Shown here piece by piece: positions 50,045 to 59,517 of a stretch of 64,000 bases of DNA (its first letter is position 1; the number at the start of each line of letters is the position of its first letter). The stretch spans positions 599,501-663,500 of the forward strand of contig CP123444.1 of the NCBI GenBank assembly GCA_029866965.1. The letters are read 5' to 3'. Origin of the DNA: Flavobacteriaceae bacterium YJPT1-3. GTDB lineage: Bacteria > Bacteroidota > Bacteroidia > Flavobacteriales > Flavobacteriaceae. Both the position numbers and the translations under genes were made by a program. Under the pieces are notes generated by a model that did not search any database, was not told the origin of the DNA, and saw only the letters and a program-made list of their open reading frames with translations.

Positions 50045-52663
50045 CTAGCCGGTACTTCTCCCTTTCTTGATCAACATCCGTTTGATCTCATTCAATTTCA
50101 TCAAAGCTTCCACCGGAGTTAAGGTGTCAATATCCGTATGCAGGATTTCCTCTTTGATCTCCTCCAAAAGCGGATCGTCCAAATTGAAAAAACTCAGTTG
50201 CAGCTCTTCCCTGCCCGCCTCCTTCAATACAGCACCTGTAGTCTCCTTGTGCTTGCTTTGCTCCAGTTGCTGCAGCATTTTGTTGGCCCTTCGTAAGACC
50301 TGCTGAGGCATTCCCGCCATCTTGGCTACATGGATCCCGAAGCTATGGGCACTCCCCCCTGGAACCAGCTTACGCAAAAACAACACCTGATCATCCAACT
50401 CTTTGATGGAGACATTGTAATTACGGATACGCCCAAAAGTTTCAGTCATATCGTTCAGTTCGTGGTAATGGGTGGCGAAAAGGGTCTTGGGCCTCGCCGG
50501 ATGTTCATGCAAATACTCACTAATCGCCCAGGCAATGGAAATACCGTCATAGGTACTGGTACCCCGACCAATCTCGTCGAGCAAGACCAAGCTCCGATCA
50601 GAAATATTGTTCAAAATACTGGCCGTTTCGTTCATTTCAACCATGAACGTGCTCTCTCCCATAGAAATATTGTCGCTGGCGCCTACCCGGGTAAAGATCT
50701 TATCCACGATACCCAGCGTAGCCGCTTCCGCCGGAACAAAACTCCCCATTTGCGCCAAAAGCACGATCAGGGCCGTTTGCCGGAGAATAGCACTTTTCCC
50801 GCTCATGTTGGGCCCCGTGATCATGATGATCTGTTGTTGCTCCCGATCCAGATATACATCGTTAGTGATGTAAGGCTCGCCAAGCGGCAATTGCTTCTCG
50901 ATCACCGGATGACGGCCATTTTTAATGTCTAAGGCATAGCCATCGGTAAAGGTAGGACGAACATACTGCTGCTCTTGCGCCAGGGTGGCAAAGCTGGCCA
51001 AACAATCCAAACGCGCCACCAGCGAAGCATTTTCCTGTACCGGCTTGATGTAGGCCCGCAACTCGTGCACCAATTCGCTGAACAGCTGCTGCTCAATGGC
51101 CAGAATACGTTCTTCTGCACCCAGAATCTTCGACTCATACTCTTTAAGCTCTTCGGTGATATAACGCTCTGCATTCACTAAGGTCTGCTTCCGAATCCAC
51201 TCCGGAGGCACCTTATCTTTATGGGTATTGCGCACTTCAATATAATAGCCAAAGACATTGTTTGAAGCTATTTTAAGGGAGGTGATCCCGGTACGCTCGG
51301 TCTCCCGCTCCAGCATTTTATCCAGATAATCCTTTCCCGAAAAGGCAATGTTGCGCAGATTGTCCAGTTCCTGATGGAAGCCCGAGGCAATAGTATTGCC
51401 TTTGGCCACAGCTACCGGAGCTTCTTCATTTAAGGTACTCTGAATACGCTCCCGCAGAGCGTCGCATTTGTTAATCTGAGCCCCCAAAGCCTGTAATGCA
51501 TCGTTATCAGAAGCTTCCGCCAAAGCTTTTACCGGGATCAATAAGGCCAGTGAATTTTTAAGCTGGATCACTTCTCGGGGACTCACCCTGCCCGTAGCGA
51601 TCTTCGAGATCAGGCGTTCCAGGTCATAGACCTGTTTGATGTGATGACCTATTTTGGCCAGCACTTCTCCTGACTCCGCCAGATAAGCCACCACGTCATG
51701 GCGCTTTTCAATGCGTTCTTTATCTTTTAAGGGTAATGCCAACCAGCGCTTCAAGAGGCGCCCGCCCATGGGAGAGCAGGTCTTATCGATGACGTCGAGC
51801 AGGGTGATCGCTTTCGCGAAAGCGGACTGATACAATTCCAAATTCCGAATGGTGAACCGATCCATCCAGACGTACTCCTCCTCGGCGATGCGCTGAATTT
51901 GTGTAATGTGTTGCAACCGATGATGCTGTGTTTCTCCCAGATAATGCAAGGCGGCTCCGGCGGCTACAATGCCCTGATCCAGATGATCCACCCCAAAACC
52001 TTTTAGAGATTTCACTTCAAAATGTTTATGCAAAGTTTCCTGAGCATAATCGGTTTGAAATACCCAGTCTTCTAAGAAAAATAACGGATGATCAGTCCCA
52101 AATTGCGCCTGGAACTCCCGTTTATGACCTTTAGAGATCAACAATTCACTGGGCTGAAAATTCTGCAACAATTTATCGACCAAGGCCGCATCGCCCTGGG
52201 CGACTAAAAATTCGCCAGTGGACACGTCTAGAAAAGAAACGCCCATCAGGGTATTCCCAAAGTGCACCGCTCCTAAGAAATTATTCGACTTGGAGTGCAG
52301 CACTTCATCGTTCAACGCCACTCCCGGGGTCACCAATTCTGTCACTCCCCGCTTGACAATGGTTTTTGTCGCCTTCGGGTCTTCCAATTGATCACAAATA
52401 GCCACCCGACAACCCGCCTTGACCAGGCGTGGCAAATAGGTGTTTAAAGCATGATGAGGAAAGCCGGCCAGCTCCGTACGATCTCCTCCATTATTCCGCT
52501 GGGTGAGCGTGATCTCTAAAATTTGAGCAGCACGCACCGCATCCTCTCCAAAGGTCTCGTAAAAATCGCCCACGCGAAACAGCAACAAAGCATCCGGATA
52601 CCGTGACTTGATCCCGTTGTATTGCTTCATCAAAGGAGTTACTTTTTTCGCTTTTCCCGCCAT
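50045..52663 (-). CDS. mutS: DNA mismatch repair ATPase MutS
   Basis: An 872-residue protein that recognises mismatches. It shows the mismatch-binding N-terminus with the [11 protein letters not shown] motif (Phe-X-Glu, near residue 32), the lever and clamp regions, the Walker A motif GPNMSGKS (near residue 615), the STFMVEM segment, the [14 protein letters not shown] Walker B region and the ATHYHELN segment. It is complete. A copy of the 14-bp palindrome (51810-51823) is read as AFAKA in the core domain. It is transcribed alone; tRNA-Gly lies 120 bp downstream on the same strand. Confidence 0.97.
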   Translation of the reverse strand: MAGKAKKVTPLMKQYNGIKSRYPDALLLFRVGDFYETFGEDAVRAAQILEITLTQRNNGGDRTELAGFPHHALNTYLPRLVKAGCRVAICDQLEDPKATKTIVKRGVTELVTPGVALNDEVLHSKSNNFLGAVHFGNTLMGVSFLDVSTGEFLVAQGDAALVDKLLQNFQPSELLISKGHKREFQAQFGTDHPLFFLEDWVFQTDYAQETLHKHFEVKSLKGFGVDHLDQGIVAAGAALHYLGETQHHRLQHITQIQRIAEEEYVWMDRFTIRNLELYQSAFAKAITLLDVIDKTCSPMGGRLLKRWLALPLKDKERIEKRHDVVAYLAESGEVLAKIGHHIKQVYDLERLISKIATGRVSPREVIQLKNSLALLIPVKALAEASDNDALQALGAQINKCDALRERIQSTLNEEAPVAVAKGNTIASGFHQELDNLRNIAFSGKDYLDKMLERETERTGITSLKIASNNVFGYYIEVRNTHKDKVPPEWIRKQTLVNAERYITEELKEYESKILGAEERILAIEQQLFSELVHELRAYIKPVQENASLVARLDCLASFATLAQEQQYVRPTFTDGYALDIKNGRHPVIEKQLPLGEPYITNDVYLDREQQQIIMITGPNMSGKSAILRQTALIVLLAQMGSFVPAEAATLGIVDKIFTRVGASDNISMGESTFMVEMNETASILNNISDRSLVLLDEIGRGTSTYDGISIAWAISEYLHEHPARPKTLFATHYHELNDMTETFGRIRNYNVSIKELDDQVLFLRKLVPGGSAHSFGIHVAKMAGMPQQVLRRANKMLQQLEQSKHKETTGAVLKEAGREELQLSFFNLDDPLLEEIKEEILHTDIDTLTPVEALMKLNEIKRMLIKKGRSTG
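51810..51823. repeat. GCTTTCGCGAAAGC palindrome, copy 6
   Basis: Perfect copy inside mutS, encoding AFAKA. Confidence 0.95.
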
Positions 52664-52758
52664 AATACGAAGATATCAATACCGCAGCGGCTTTAAAAGG
52701 CTCCAGAAGATCAACTTATCGCTTTTTATTCACAAAATGCCTCCCCAGAATTATAATG

Positions 52759-52766
52759 TACCTTTG
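52759..52766 (+). promoter_or_regulatory. -7 box of the TrmH-family gene, probably leaderless
   Basis: TACCTTTG matches TAnnTTTG and ends 4 bp before the ATG at 52771. An earlier in-frame ATG at 52756 lies upstream of this box, so the later start is preferred. Confidence 0.65.
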
Positions 52767-52770
52767 CGGC

Positions 52771-53316
52771 ATGCCCAGAAAATTAAAAAATAGCGAGCTG
52801 GACCGGAAGTCGGTAACCGACTTTAAAAAAGCGGAAAAAACTCCCCTTATTGTGGTTTTAGATCAGGTACGCAGCTTGAATAATGTGGGTGCTGTTTTTC
52901 GCTCTGCCGACGCATTCCTGATTAAAGAAATTATCCTTTGTGGCATTACGGCCACCCCTCCGCATAAAGACATAACCAAAACCGCATTGGGCGCTACTGA
53001 AACTGTAGACTGGACCTATTCAGAAAATACCTTAGACAGCATTGAAGCTCTGAAATCCAAGGGGGTCATCACCTGTGCTGTGGAGCAAGCAGAACGCTCC
53101 ATCGCACTAGATGAATTCAACCCCCAATCCGGGAGAACCTATGCGCTTGTCTTTGGCCATGAAGTGAAAGGGGTCAGTCAGGACGTAGTGAATGCCTGTG
53201 AGCATGTGATTGAGATCCCTCAACTGGGCACCAAGCACTCCCTCAATATCGCTGTAAGTGCCGGAGTAGTCTTATGGGACTTCTTTAGTAAAATACGCGC
53301 GCTGTCAGGCCGGTAA
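52771..53316 (+). CDS. TrmH/SpoU-family RNA 2'-O-methyltransferase
   Basis: A 181-residue SPOUT-fold methyltransferase. It shows the family motifs: LDQVRSLNNVGAVFRSADAF (motif 1, near residue 35), FGHEVKGVSQDVV (motif 2) and IPQLGTKHSLNIAVSAGVVLW (motif 3, near residue 155). These bind SAM through the trefoil knot and methylate ribose in tRNA or rRNA. The exact target is unknown. The start at 52771 is set by the -7 box. Its end overlaps the convergent folK-dNK gene by 12 bp. Confidence 0.92.
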   Translation: MPRKLKNSELDRKSVTDFKKAEKTPLIVVLDQVRSLNNVGAVFRSADAFLIKEIILCGITATPPHKDITKTALGATETVDWTYSENTLDSIEALKSKGVITCAVEQAERSIALDEFNPQSGRTYALVFGHEVKGVSQDVVNACEHVIEIPQLGTKHSLNIAVSAGVVLWDFFSKIRALSGR

Positions 53317-54444
53317 TAGCGCCCGGATCACCTGGAGATAATCGGCGCGATTATGCACAAAATCAAGTTCGGAAATATCCACCATTTTAACGTTGAGCTG
53401 ATGCTGGGCGCGAATAAAATCAAGGTAGCCTTGATTGATCTTCGAAAGATAGTCCGCTGAAATTTCCTGTTCGTAGCTTCGGCCACGCTTCTTGATGTTT
53501 TCGAGCAAGCGCTCGGTGTTTTGAAAAAGATACACGTAGCAGTCGGGAGCCGGCATATCCTTATACATCATTCCGTGTAAACGCTTATAGAGCACAAATT
53601 CCTCCTCCTGCAGAGTGACCTGAGCAAATACCAAAGACTTGTAGCGGTCGTAATCGGCCACCATAAAATCGGAGAACAGATCGTACTGCCCTATATCGTC
53701 CAACAACTGCTGATAGCGATCGGCCAAAAACGACATTTCCAGGGGAAAGGCATAACGCTGCGGCTTTTTATAAAATTTAGGCAAAAAGGGATTATCCTTG
53801 AAACGCTCCAGGATCAGTTTAGCATTGAATTCGGATGCGATTAATTCAGCCAGGCTCGTTTTTCCCGCCCCAATATTCCCTTCAATGGCAATATAATTGT
53901 ATTGCGACAAGGGCAGATCATCCTTGGGATTGCGTAGCCATTTGGGTTGTTTTTCGAGAACAGAATCATCTTCACAATGGTCCAGTAGTTGGCTCACCTT
54001 TCGCTGCAAACCCGGATGTTGCAGATCAGGTGCAATATCACATAAGGGCTGCAAGACAAAGCGACGCTGCTGCATACGTGGATGCGGCAGCTGTAGGTCT
54101 TCCTCATCCAGAAGAAGCTCATCATAGAAGAGTACATCCAGATCAATGATGCGGTCTTGATAGCCTTCAACACTATCTTCCGAACGAATGCGCCCCATGT
54201 CCTGCTCGATCTTAAGACACCAGTGCAAGGCTTGTTTTGCAGTACAATTCGTCTGCATCAACACCACACAATTCAAAAAATCAGCGCCCTCAAACCCTAA
54301 AGCTTTACTCTTATATACGGAGGAAATTTTCTGGATCGCCCCAACCTGTTCAAACAGCTGCTGTACCGCCTCTTGAAGGTGTTCAAATGAATTTCCCTGG
54401 TTACTACCCAGAGAAAGAACGAGTTGGTGTTGGGAAAGGCTCAA
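53305..54444 (-). CDS. folK: FolK (HPPK) / deoxynucleoside kinase fusion
   Basis: A 379-residue bifunctional protein. Residues about 8-165 are 6-hydroxymethyl-dihydropterin pyrophosphokinase: LSLGSNQGNS, then RIIDLDVLFYDE and LPHPRMQQRRFVLQPL. Residues about 180-379 are a deoxynucleoside kinase: P-loop EGNIGAGKTSLAEL, ERFKDNPFLPKFY, ADYDRYKSLVFA and KKRGRSYEQ. The fusion is frequent in Bacteroidota and links folate synthesis with dNTP salvage. The kinase half differs from the single-domain enzyme at 11399 (for example FADY in place of DRTIYED), which suggests different substrates. Confidence 0.94.
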   Translation of the reverse strand: MSLSQHQLVLSLGSNQGNSFEHLQEAVQQLFEQVGAIQKISSVYKSKALGFEGADFLNCVVLMQTNCTAKQALHWCLKIEQDMGRIRSEDSVEGYQDRIIDLDVLFYDELLLDEEDLQLPHPRMQQRRFVLQPLCDIAPDLQHPGLQRKVSQLLDHCEDDSVLEKQPKWLRNPKDDLPLSQYNYIAIEGNIGAGKTSLAELIASEFNAKLILERFKDNPFLPKFYKKPQRYAFPLEMSFLADRYQQLLDDIGQYDLFSDFMVADYDRYKSLVFAQVTLQEEEFVLYKRLHGMMYKDMPAPDCYVYLFQNTERLLENIKKRGRSYEQEISADYLSKINQGYLDFIRAQHQLNVKMVDISELDFVHNRADYLQVIRALLPA

Positions 54445-54651
54445 AGATTGGATCGTTTTTTCGGCTTGTACTAAGAACAGCGAATTTAGGAGTTCTCCTG
54501 TGGAAGAACCAAATCAACAGGACAGAACTTGTTCACGATAGCAAGAGAATCTTAGCAGAATATTAAGTAAAACCAAGCTTTCGAATGCTAATTTTGAATC
54601 AAACACCTAGAACCCTGTTTATTGAAAGCTGTTCTCAATCAAAAAGACCGC

Positions 54652-55347
54652 ATGGATGCTTACCGCATCTATTTTATTTTAGGAGCACTCTTTATTTGTG
54701 CTCTTGTGGTTTCTAACCTGATCTTTCAAAAGTTCTTTTATTTTGACTTGTTTGGACTGCGACGCTTTGAGATTTCGGTAGGAATTTTACCCTACCCCAT
54801 CACCTTTTTGATCACTGATCTGATTTCAGAGATCTACGGAAAGAAAAAAGCCAATCAGGTGGTGACCGCGGGAATCTACGCTTCTGTGTTTTCCCTTTTG
54901 ATCGTGTATACGGCTCAAGCGGTGCCCGCCACCGCCTGGTCTCCGGTCGATAATCCTTTGTTCACCAAAGTCTTTGGAGCGACAGCTGTTGCTGTTTTTG
55001 CGAGCATGATGGCTTACCTGCTGGCTCAGTATATTGATATTCACATCTTCCATTTTTGGAAGAAACTGACCAAGGGCAAGCATTTATGGTTGCGCAACAA
55101 TTTCAGTACCTTTTTGTCTCAATTTGTAGATACCGCCGCCGTACTGCTGCTGCTATGTAGCTTTGGCAAAATTGAATGGAGTCTTTTTAGTGGACTCTTA
55201 CTGAGCGGTTTCCTCTTCAAGGTCATTGTCGCTGCCCTCGATACTCCGCTCTTGTACCTAGGTGTTTATTTATTTAGAAAACGATTTAACCTGAAAGAAG
55301 GCGAAGAAATTGATCTGATCACCTCGCAAGCGGTGACCCATTCTTAG
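54652..55347 (+). CDS. queuosine precursor transporter (VUT/YhhQ family)
   Basis: A 231-residue membrane protein with about six TM segments, matching the VUT family (DUF165): the PYPITFLITDLISEIYGKKKANQ signature near residue 45-67 and FSTFLSQFVDTAAVLLL near residue 155. Members import queuine-type precursors (preQ0/preQ1). The ATG at 54652 is chosen; a TTG at 54622 would add a hydrophilic N-terminus. The 14-bp palindrome lies 1 bp after its stop. Confidence 0.9.
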   Translation: MDAYRIYFILGALFICALVVSNLIFQKFFYFDLFGLRRFEISVGILPYPITFLITDLISEIYGKKKANQVVTAGIYASVFSLLIVYTAQAVPATAWSPVDNPLFTKVFGATAVAVFASMMAYLLAQYIDIHIFHFWKKLTKGKHLWLRNNFSTFLSQFVDTAAVLLLLCSFGKIEWSLFSGLLLSGFLFKVIVAALDTPLLYLGVYLFRKRFNLKEGEEIDLITSQAVTHS

Positions 55348-55348
55348 C

Positions 55349-55362
55349 GCTTTCGCGAAAGC
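55349..55362. repeat. GCTTTCGCGAAAGC palindrome, copy 7
   Basis: Perfect copy between the transporter stop and the AsmA start, not translated. Confidence 0.95.
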
Positions 55363-55369
55363 ATAACCC

Positions 55370-58021
55370 ATGAAACGCATTTTAAAAATAATTGGCATTA
55401 GTCTGTTGGTCGTCATCATTCTACTGGTGAGCGCACCCTTTTTATTTAAAGGCAAACTGGAGAATCTACTCCGGCAAACCATCAACAACCGACTTACTGC
55501 GGAAGTCGCCTGGCAGGATCTCGATCTAAGCTTGTTCCGCAGTTTCCCTGAAGCTACTCTGGTGCTTAAAGACTTTACGGTCATCAATCGACAAGCTCCC
55601 TATACCGGTGATACTCTGGCCAAGGGAAGTGCTTTACAGTTGGATCTGGGCATTAAACAACTGTTTAAGACCAGTGAAGACGAACCCATAGCCTTGGACG
55701 CCATTCGTATTGATGACGCCGTAGTCTGGATCAAAATCGATTCTAGCGGTGCCACGAATTATGATATAGTCAAAGAGACTCCGGCCAGCGAAACCCCCAG
55801 CGCCAATTCAGGCTTTACCTTTGACATTGCGCATTATGAACTCAATAATGCGAACGTCACTTACGAAGATCGATCGAACAACACCCGTTTTCAACTGCAC
55901 GATTTCAATCATGAAGGTAACGGAGATTTTTCTGCTGATGTGGCGGATCTGGATACGCAAACAGAAGGATTGGTCTCCCTGGATTACGACGGTATCAATT
56001 ATTTGAACAAAAATAAATTGGCCCTGGAGGCCGTGATCGAACTTAATTTTCCCGATCAGAAATACACTTTTAAAGAAAATGAAGCCCGTATCAATCAGTT
56101 GCCTTTGGTTTTTGAGGGCTTTGTACAAAACATTCCGGAAGGGACTTTGATGGACTTAAGCTTCGAAACCCCCTCTTCTGACTTCAAAAATTTTTTAGCG
56201 ATACTGCCTGAAGTCTATTTAAAAAACCTGGACGGTGTGGAAACCACGGGTGATTTTCGCGTAAGCGGACGGATTGAAGGAGAAGCCACAGAAACGACCA
56301 TCCCCAGGTTGGACATCGCCATCGCTTCTGATAATGCTTCATTCAATTACCCCAGCCTGCCCAAGCGGGTTGACAATATCACCATTGACGCACTCCTAAA
56401 GAATGAGACCGGCATCGCCAGTGACACCTATTTGCTGATCAATGCACTGAATTTTCGAATTGATGACAATACCATGCGCGCCCAGGGGAGCCTTCGCAAT
56501 CTGACTGAGAATATTGCAGTGGCCCTCAAACTCAAGGGTGTTCTGGACCTGGCCGATATCGAAAAGGTATATCCTTTGGATAAGGAGCTTAATCTGAACG
56601 GCTTGCTGAAAGCTGATGTATCGACGCGATTCACGAGCAATGCTATCGAGCAGCAGCGGTATCAAGACATTGCCAGCACCGGGAGCCTCAACCTCAATAA
56701 TTTTTCTTACGCGGCCACCAATCTTCCCAATCCGATCAAGATCAGTCAGGCTCAGGTCAATTTTAGTCCCGGTAATATCAAGCTCTCGCAATTGGAGGGC
56801 AGTTCGGGGAGCACCGACTTTAAGGCGACCGGAACCATCCAGAACCTCATTCCTTTCCTCATGTCACGGGAAGATCTTAAAGGTCAATTCGACCTGCAGT
56901 CTAACCGCTTTGACTTGAACGATTTTAAATCGCCCACCATAGCCGACGAACCTTCCACGGATGGGAAAGCGGTAGCCAAGGAGGCCATCACCATTCCTGA
57001 TTTTCTGGATGCCCGACTCAATTTTAGATTGAATCAACTGGTTTACGACAACATTACCTTAAGAAATGCGACCGGGGCGATCACCATCGCTGAAGAGACG
57101 GCATCACTCAAGGAGGTACGATCTGATCTTTTTGGAGGCACCATAGCTCTGGATGGGCAGGTCTCCACCAAGGGGACACAGCCCACCTTCAACATGGCTT
57201 TAAATCTGAATAGTCTTGATATTGATCAATCGTTTAAAGGGTTAGACATGCTTCGTCAGCTGGCTCCGGTAGCCAAGGCCTTGCAAGGGGTATTATCCAC
57301 CCAGCTTTCCGTGTCGGGAAATCTCGATCAGGATCTGAGTCCGGTACTTTCTTCCATCGCCGGAAATGCCCTGGCTGAACTCCTGACCGCCGAGGTGAAT
57401 ACGGCAGAAATGCCCTTACTTTCACTGCTGGACAGTAAACTGGACTTTGTCGATCTGACGGGTATCAATCTGGACGGACTTAAAACGAAACTGGACTTCC
57501 AGGACGGATTAGTCACCGTAAGGCCTTTTGACTTTGATGTGAAAGGCATAGGAGTGAAGGTGAGCGGAAATCACAGTTTACAAAATCAGATGGATTACCG
57601 ACTCCAACTGGATGTTCCGGCACGCTATCTAGGCAAGGAGGCTTCCCAGCTTCTAGCTAAACTTTCCGGGGATGAAATGCAGAATACTACAGTGGCTCTA
57701 CCGGTACAATTAACCGGTAATTTCGGCAGTCCGCAGGTGACGGTAAACACCCAGGCCGCTATCACAGAATTGAGTCAGCGAATTGTACAACGCCAAAAAG
57801 ACAATTTAAAACAGCAGGGGAAAGACAAGGTTAATGAAGTTCTTGGCGGACTCTTGGGCAGAGATACCATCCCCACACCAGCAACGGATTCTTCGTCCAC
57901 TACCACCCCTCAGCCCACAACGGATAAAGTGGTTAAAGATGCGGCTAAAGACATTTTGAGTGGACTTTTAGGGCGCAAAAAGAAAACGGCAGATACCACA
58001 AAGACGAATAACGAGCCGTAA
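55370..58021 (+). CDS. AsmA-family protein
   Basis: An 883-residue protein with an N-terminal membrane anchor (ILKIIGISLLVVIILLVSAPFLF) followed by a very long repeating beta-rich chain (AsmA/DUF3971-type), as in bridge-like lipid transfer proteins. An AsmA C-terminal region is visible at about 560-780, and the end is a low-complexity Thr/Pro/Ser and Lys-rich tail. Family members span the periplasm and are involved in lipid transport to the outer membrane. The role in this organism is inferred from the family. Confidence 0.88.
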   Translation: MKRILKIIGISLLVVIILLVSAPFLFKGKLENLLRQTINNRLTAEVAWQDLDLSLFRSFPEATLVLKDFTVINRQAPYTGDTLAKGSALQLDLGIKQLFKTSEDEPIALDAIRIDDAVVWIKIDSSGATNYDIVKETPASETPSANSGFTFDIAHYELNNANVTYEDRSNNTRFQLHDFNHEGNGDFSADVADLDTQTEGLVSLDYDGINYLNKNKLALEAVIELNFPDQKYTFKENEARINQLPLVFEGFVQNIPEGTLMDLSFETPSSDFKNFLAILPEVYLKNLDGVETTGDFRVSGRIEGEATETTIPRLDIAIASDNASFNYPSLPKRVDNITIDALLKNETGIASDTYLLINALNFRIDDNTMRAQGSLRNLTENIAVALKLKGVLDLADIEKVYPLDKELNLNGLLKADVSTRFTSNAIEQQRYQDIASTGSLNLNNFSYAATNLPNPIKISQAQVNFSPGNIKLSQLEGSSGSTDFKATGTIQNLIPFLMSREDLKGQFDLQSNRFDLNDFKSPTIADEPSTDGKAVAKEAITIPDFLDARLNFRLNQLVYDNITLRNATGAITIAEETASLKEVRSDLFGGTIALDGQVSTKGTQPTFNMALNLNSLDIDQSFKGLDMLRQLAPVAKALQGVLSTQLSVSGNLDQDLSPVLSSIAGNALAELLTAEVNTAEMPLLSLLDSKLDFVDLTGINLDGLKTKLDFQDGLVTVRPFDFDVKGIGVKVSGNHSLQNQMDYRLQLDVPARYLGKEASQLLAKLSGDEMQNTTVALPVQLTGNFGSPQVTVNTQAAITELSQRIVQRQKDNLKQQGKDKVNEVLGGLLGRDTIPTPATDSSSTTTPQPTTDKVVKDAAKDILSGLLGRKKKTADTTKTNNEP

Positions 58022-58051
58022 GGAAGTCGTGATTAGCTCCACTAAGGGCGA

Positions 58052-58672
58052 ATGATACTTCTTATGTTTAGTTTGGGTGTGATGGCGGCCGTAGTAGGTG
58101 CCCTGCCTTTGGGTGCAGTGAATTTAATGGTGATGCAAACTACCATGACCCGAAATTTGAACAAGGGATTGCAGGTCGCCCTAGCTGCCGGTATTGGCGA
58201 AGTTGTACTGGTCGGTATCGCTCTTTTATTTTCCATGGAAGTACTGATCTTTTTTGATCAATTGCCCTGGCTACAGCCGGGAATCGCGATTTTATTCATC
58301 GCTGGTGGAATCTTCTTCCTCCTCAAAAAAGCAAAACAGTGGAAACGCAAGACCGGCACGTCGGCCGTACCTTATTTTTCGGGGCTGATACTCGCCCTAC
58401 TCAATCCTCCTGTCATCCTGTATTGGTTGCTCTTCTTTGCTTTACTCCATGATCAGATGATTGTAGTAGATAACCAAATCGGTGTACTGACCTTAAGCTT
58501 ATTTTTCCTGGGAATTTATCTGGGTAAAGTGGGTGTTCTATACGGCTATGCGCGATGGAGTGATCATTTGAAAAGGGACGGCGATTCGGCCCAACGGAAA
58601 TTATTCCGAATAGTTGGAACGGCTTTTATTCTACTGGGAGTAGTTCAAATGACACGCCTACTCTACGCTTAA
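58052..58672 (+). CDS. LysE/RhtB-family exporter
   Basis: A 206-residue membrane protein with six TM segments, including the family N-terminal segment GALPLGAVNLMVMQTTM (near residue 15) and ALLNPPVILYWLLFFALL near residue 117. LysE proteins export amino acids or other small metabolites. The substrate is unknown. Its stop codon shares TTAA (58669-58672) with the convergent DUF2797 gene. Confidence 0.88.
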   Translation: MILLMFSLGVMAAVVGALPLGAVNLMVMQTTMTRNLNKGLQVALAAGIGEVVLVGIALLFSMEVLIFFDQLPWLQPGIAILFIAGGIFFLLKKAKQWKRKTGTSAVPYFSGLILALLNPPVILYWLLFFALLHDQMIVVDNQIGVLTLSLFFLGIYLGKVGVLYGYARWSDHLKRDGDSAQRKLFRIVGTAFILLGVVQMTRLLYA

Positions 58673-59463
58673 AGCAAGGAAATATTCACCACATAGCCCT
58701 CGTAGCTACGCACATTGAAGACCGTGCTGTCTTCAAAGAGGAGGTACTGCCCTTTAATACCCTTAAGCACCCCTTCAAATGCGGGTGTCTTGTCCAGGTT
58801 TAGACTTTTCACCTTAGACGGATACTGCAAGACCGGGAAATGAATATGGGTTTCTTCATTATCTGCAATGAAGTAAGATTCGGCTTCTTCAGGAATGTAT
58901 TGTTTTAGGCTTTCGCGAAAGCGCACCAGGTCTACATCCTCGATGTCGTTAGTCAGCATTTTACGCCAATTCGTTTTATCTGACACATGCTCTTTCAAAG
59001 CTACCTCGGTAATTCCCGCCAGGTAGCGATTAGGTGTTTCAACGATCTCTATGGCCTCATGTGCCCCCTGATCAATCCAGCGCGTAGGCACCTGAGTCTT
59101 GCGCGTCACCCCCACTTTGATGTCGCTACTGTTGGCCAGATAGACGATGTGTGGTTGCAACTGCACTTTTTTCTCATAGTCCAGATCGCGGTCTTCCTCC
59201 TCCAAATGCGCCTTGCTCAATTCGGGTTTGAGCACCCATTCGGCAGCTTGAGGCACATTAAAGAAATCATCATAGCAATAACCCTGACGGTAAATTTTCT
59301 TGTCCTGCCCACAGGCCAGGCATTGATAGCGCACAAATTCCAAATGTATTTTCTTGTCTAAAAGCTGGTTAACCTGAATGAAGTCATTTTCAAAGACGAG
59401 ATAGTATTGAATGGGCTCTTGAAACTCGGTTTCCATTTTGCGGAGAACACCTTGATACTGCAT
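58669..59463 (-). CDS. DUF2797 family protein
   Basis: A 264-residue cytoplasmic protein matching DUF2797: a zinc-ribbon-like CLACGQDKKIYRQGYCYDDFF near residue 48-70, ELSKAH, and HIVYLANSSDIKVGVTRKTQVPTRWIDQGA (split near residue 107), which resembles a GIY-YIG-like fold. The function is unknown. A copy of the 14-bp palindrome (58909-58922) is read as RFRES in the middle of the protein. It diverges from the GH3 gene. Confidence 0.88.
   Translation of the reverse strand: MQYQGVLRKMETEFQEPIQYYLVFENDFIQVNQLLDKKIHLEFVRYQCLACGQDKKIYRQGYCYDDFFNVPQAAEWVLKPELSKAHLEEEDRDLDYEKKVQLQPHIVYLANSSDIKVGVTRKTQVPTRWIDQGAHEAIEIVETPNRYLAGITEVALKEHVSDKTNWRKMLTNDIEDVDLVRFRESLKQYIPEEAESYFIADNEETHIHFPVLQYPSKVKSLNLDKTPAFEGVLKGIKGQYLLFEDSTVFNVRSYEGYVVNISLL
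58909..58922. repeat. GCTTTCGCGAAAGC palindrome, copy 8
   Basis: Perfect copy inside the DUF2797 gene, encoding RFRES. Confidence 0.95.
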
Positions 59464-59517
59464 GCTTTTTCGAGGAATTTTTAAAATTTGAATGGGAAAA
59501 GTTTAATTTAGCGGTTG

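Noticed and set aside
49630-50122. Open frames on the plus strand across the tRNA-Gly repeats (for example RKTGFEPLPAGRQ and MSERRDLNPRP)
   Set aside because: They are translations of antisense tRNA and palindrome sequence. The reading RDLNPRP is a well-known artefact of tRNA genes, and no start context or promoter is present.
52756-52770. Start of the TrmH-family gene at 52756
   Set aside because: It would place the ATG upstream of the -7 box; the start at 52771 fits the promoter and the family N-terminus.
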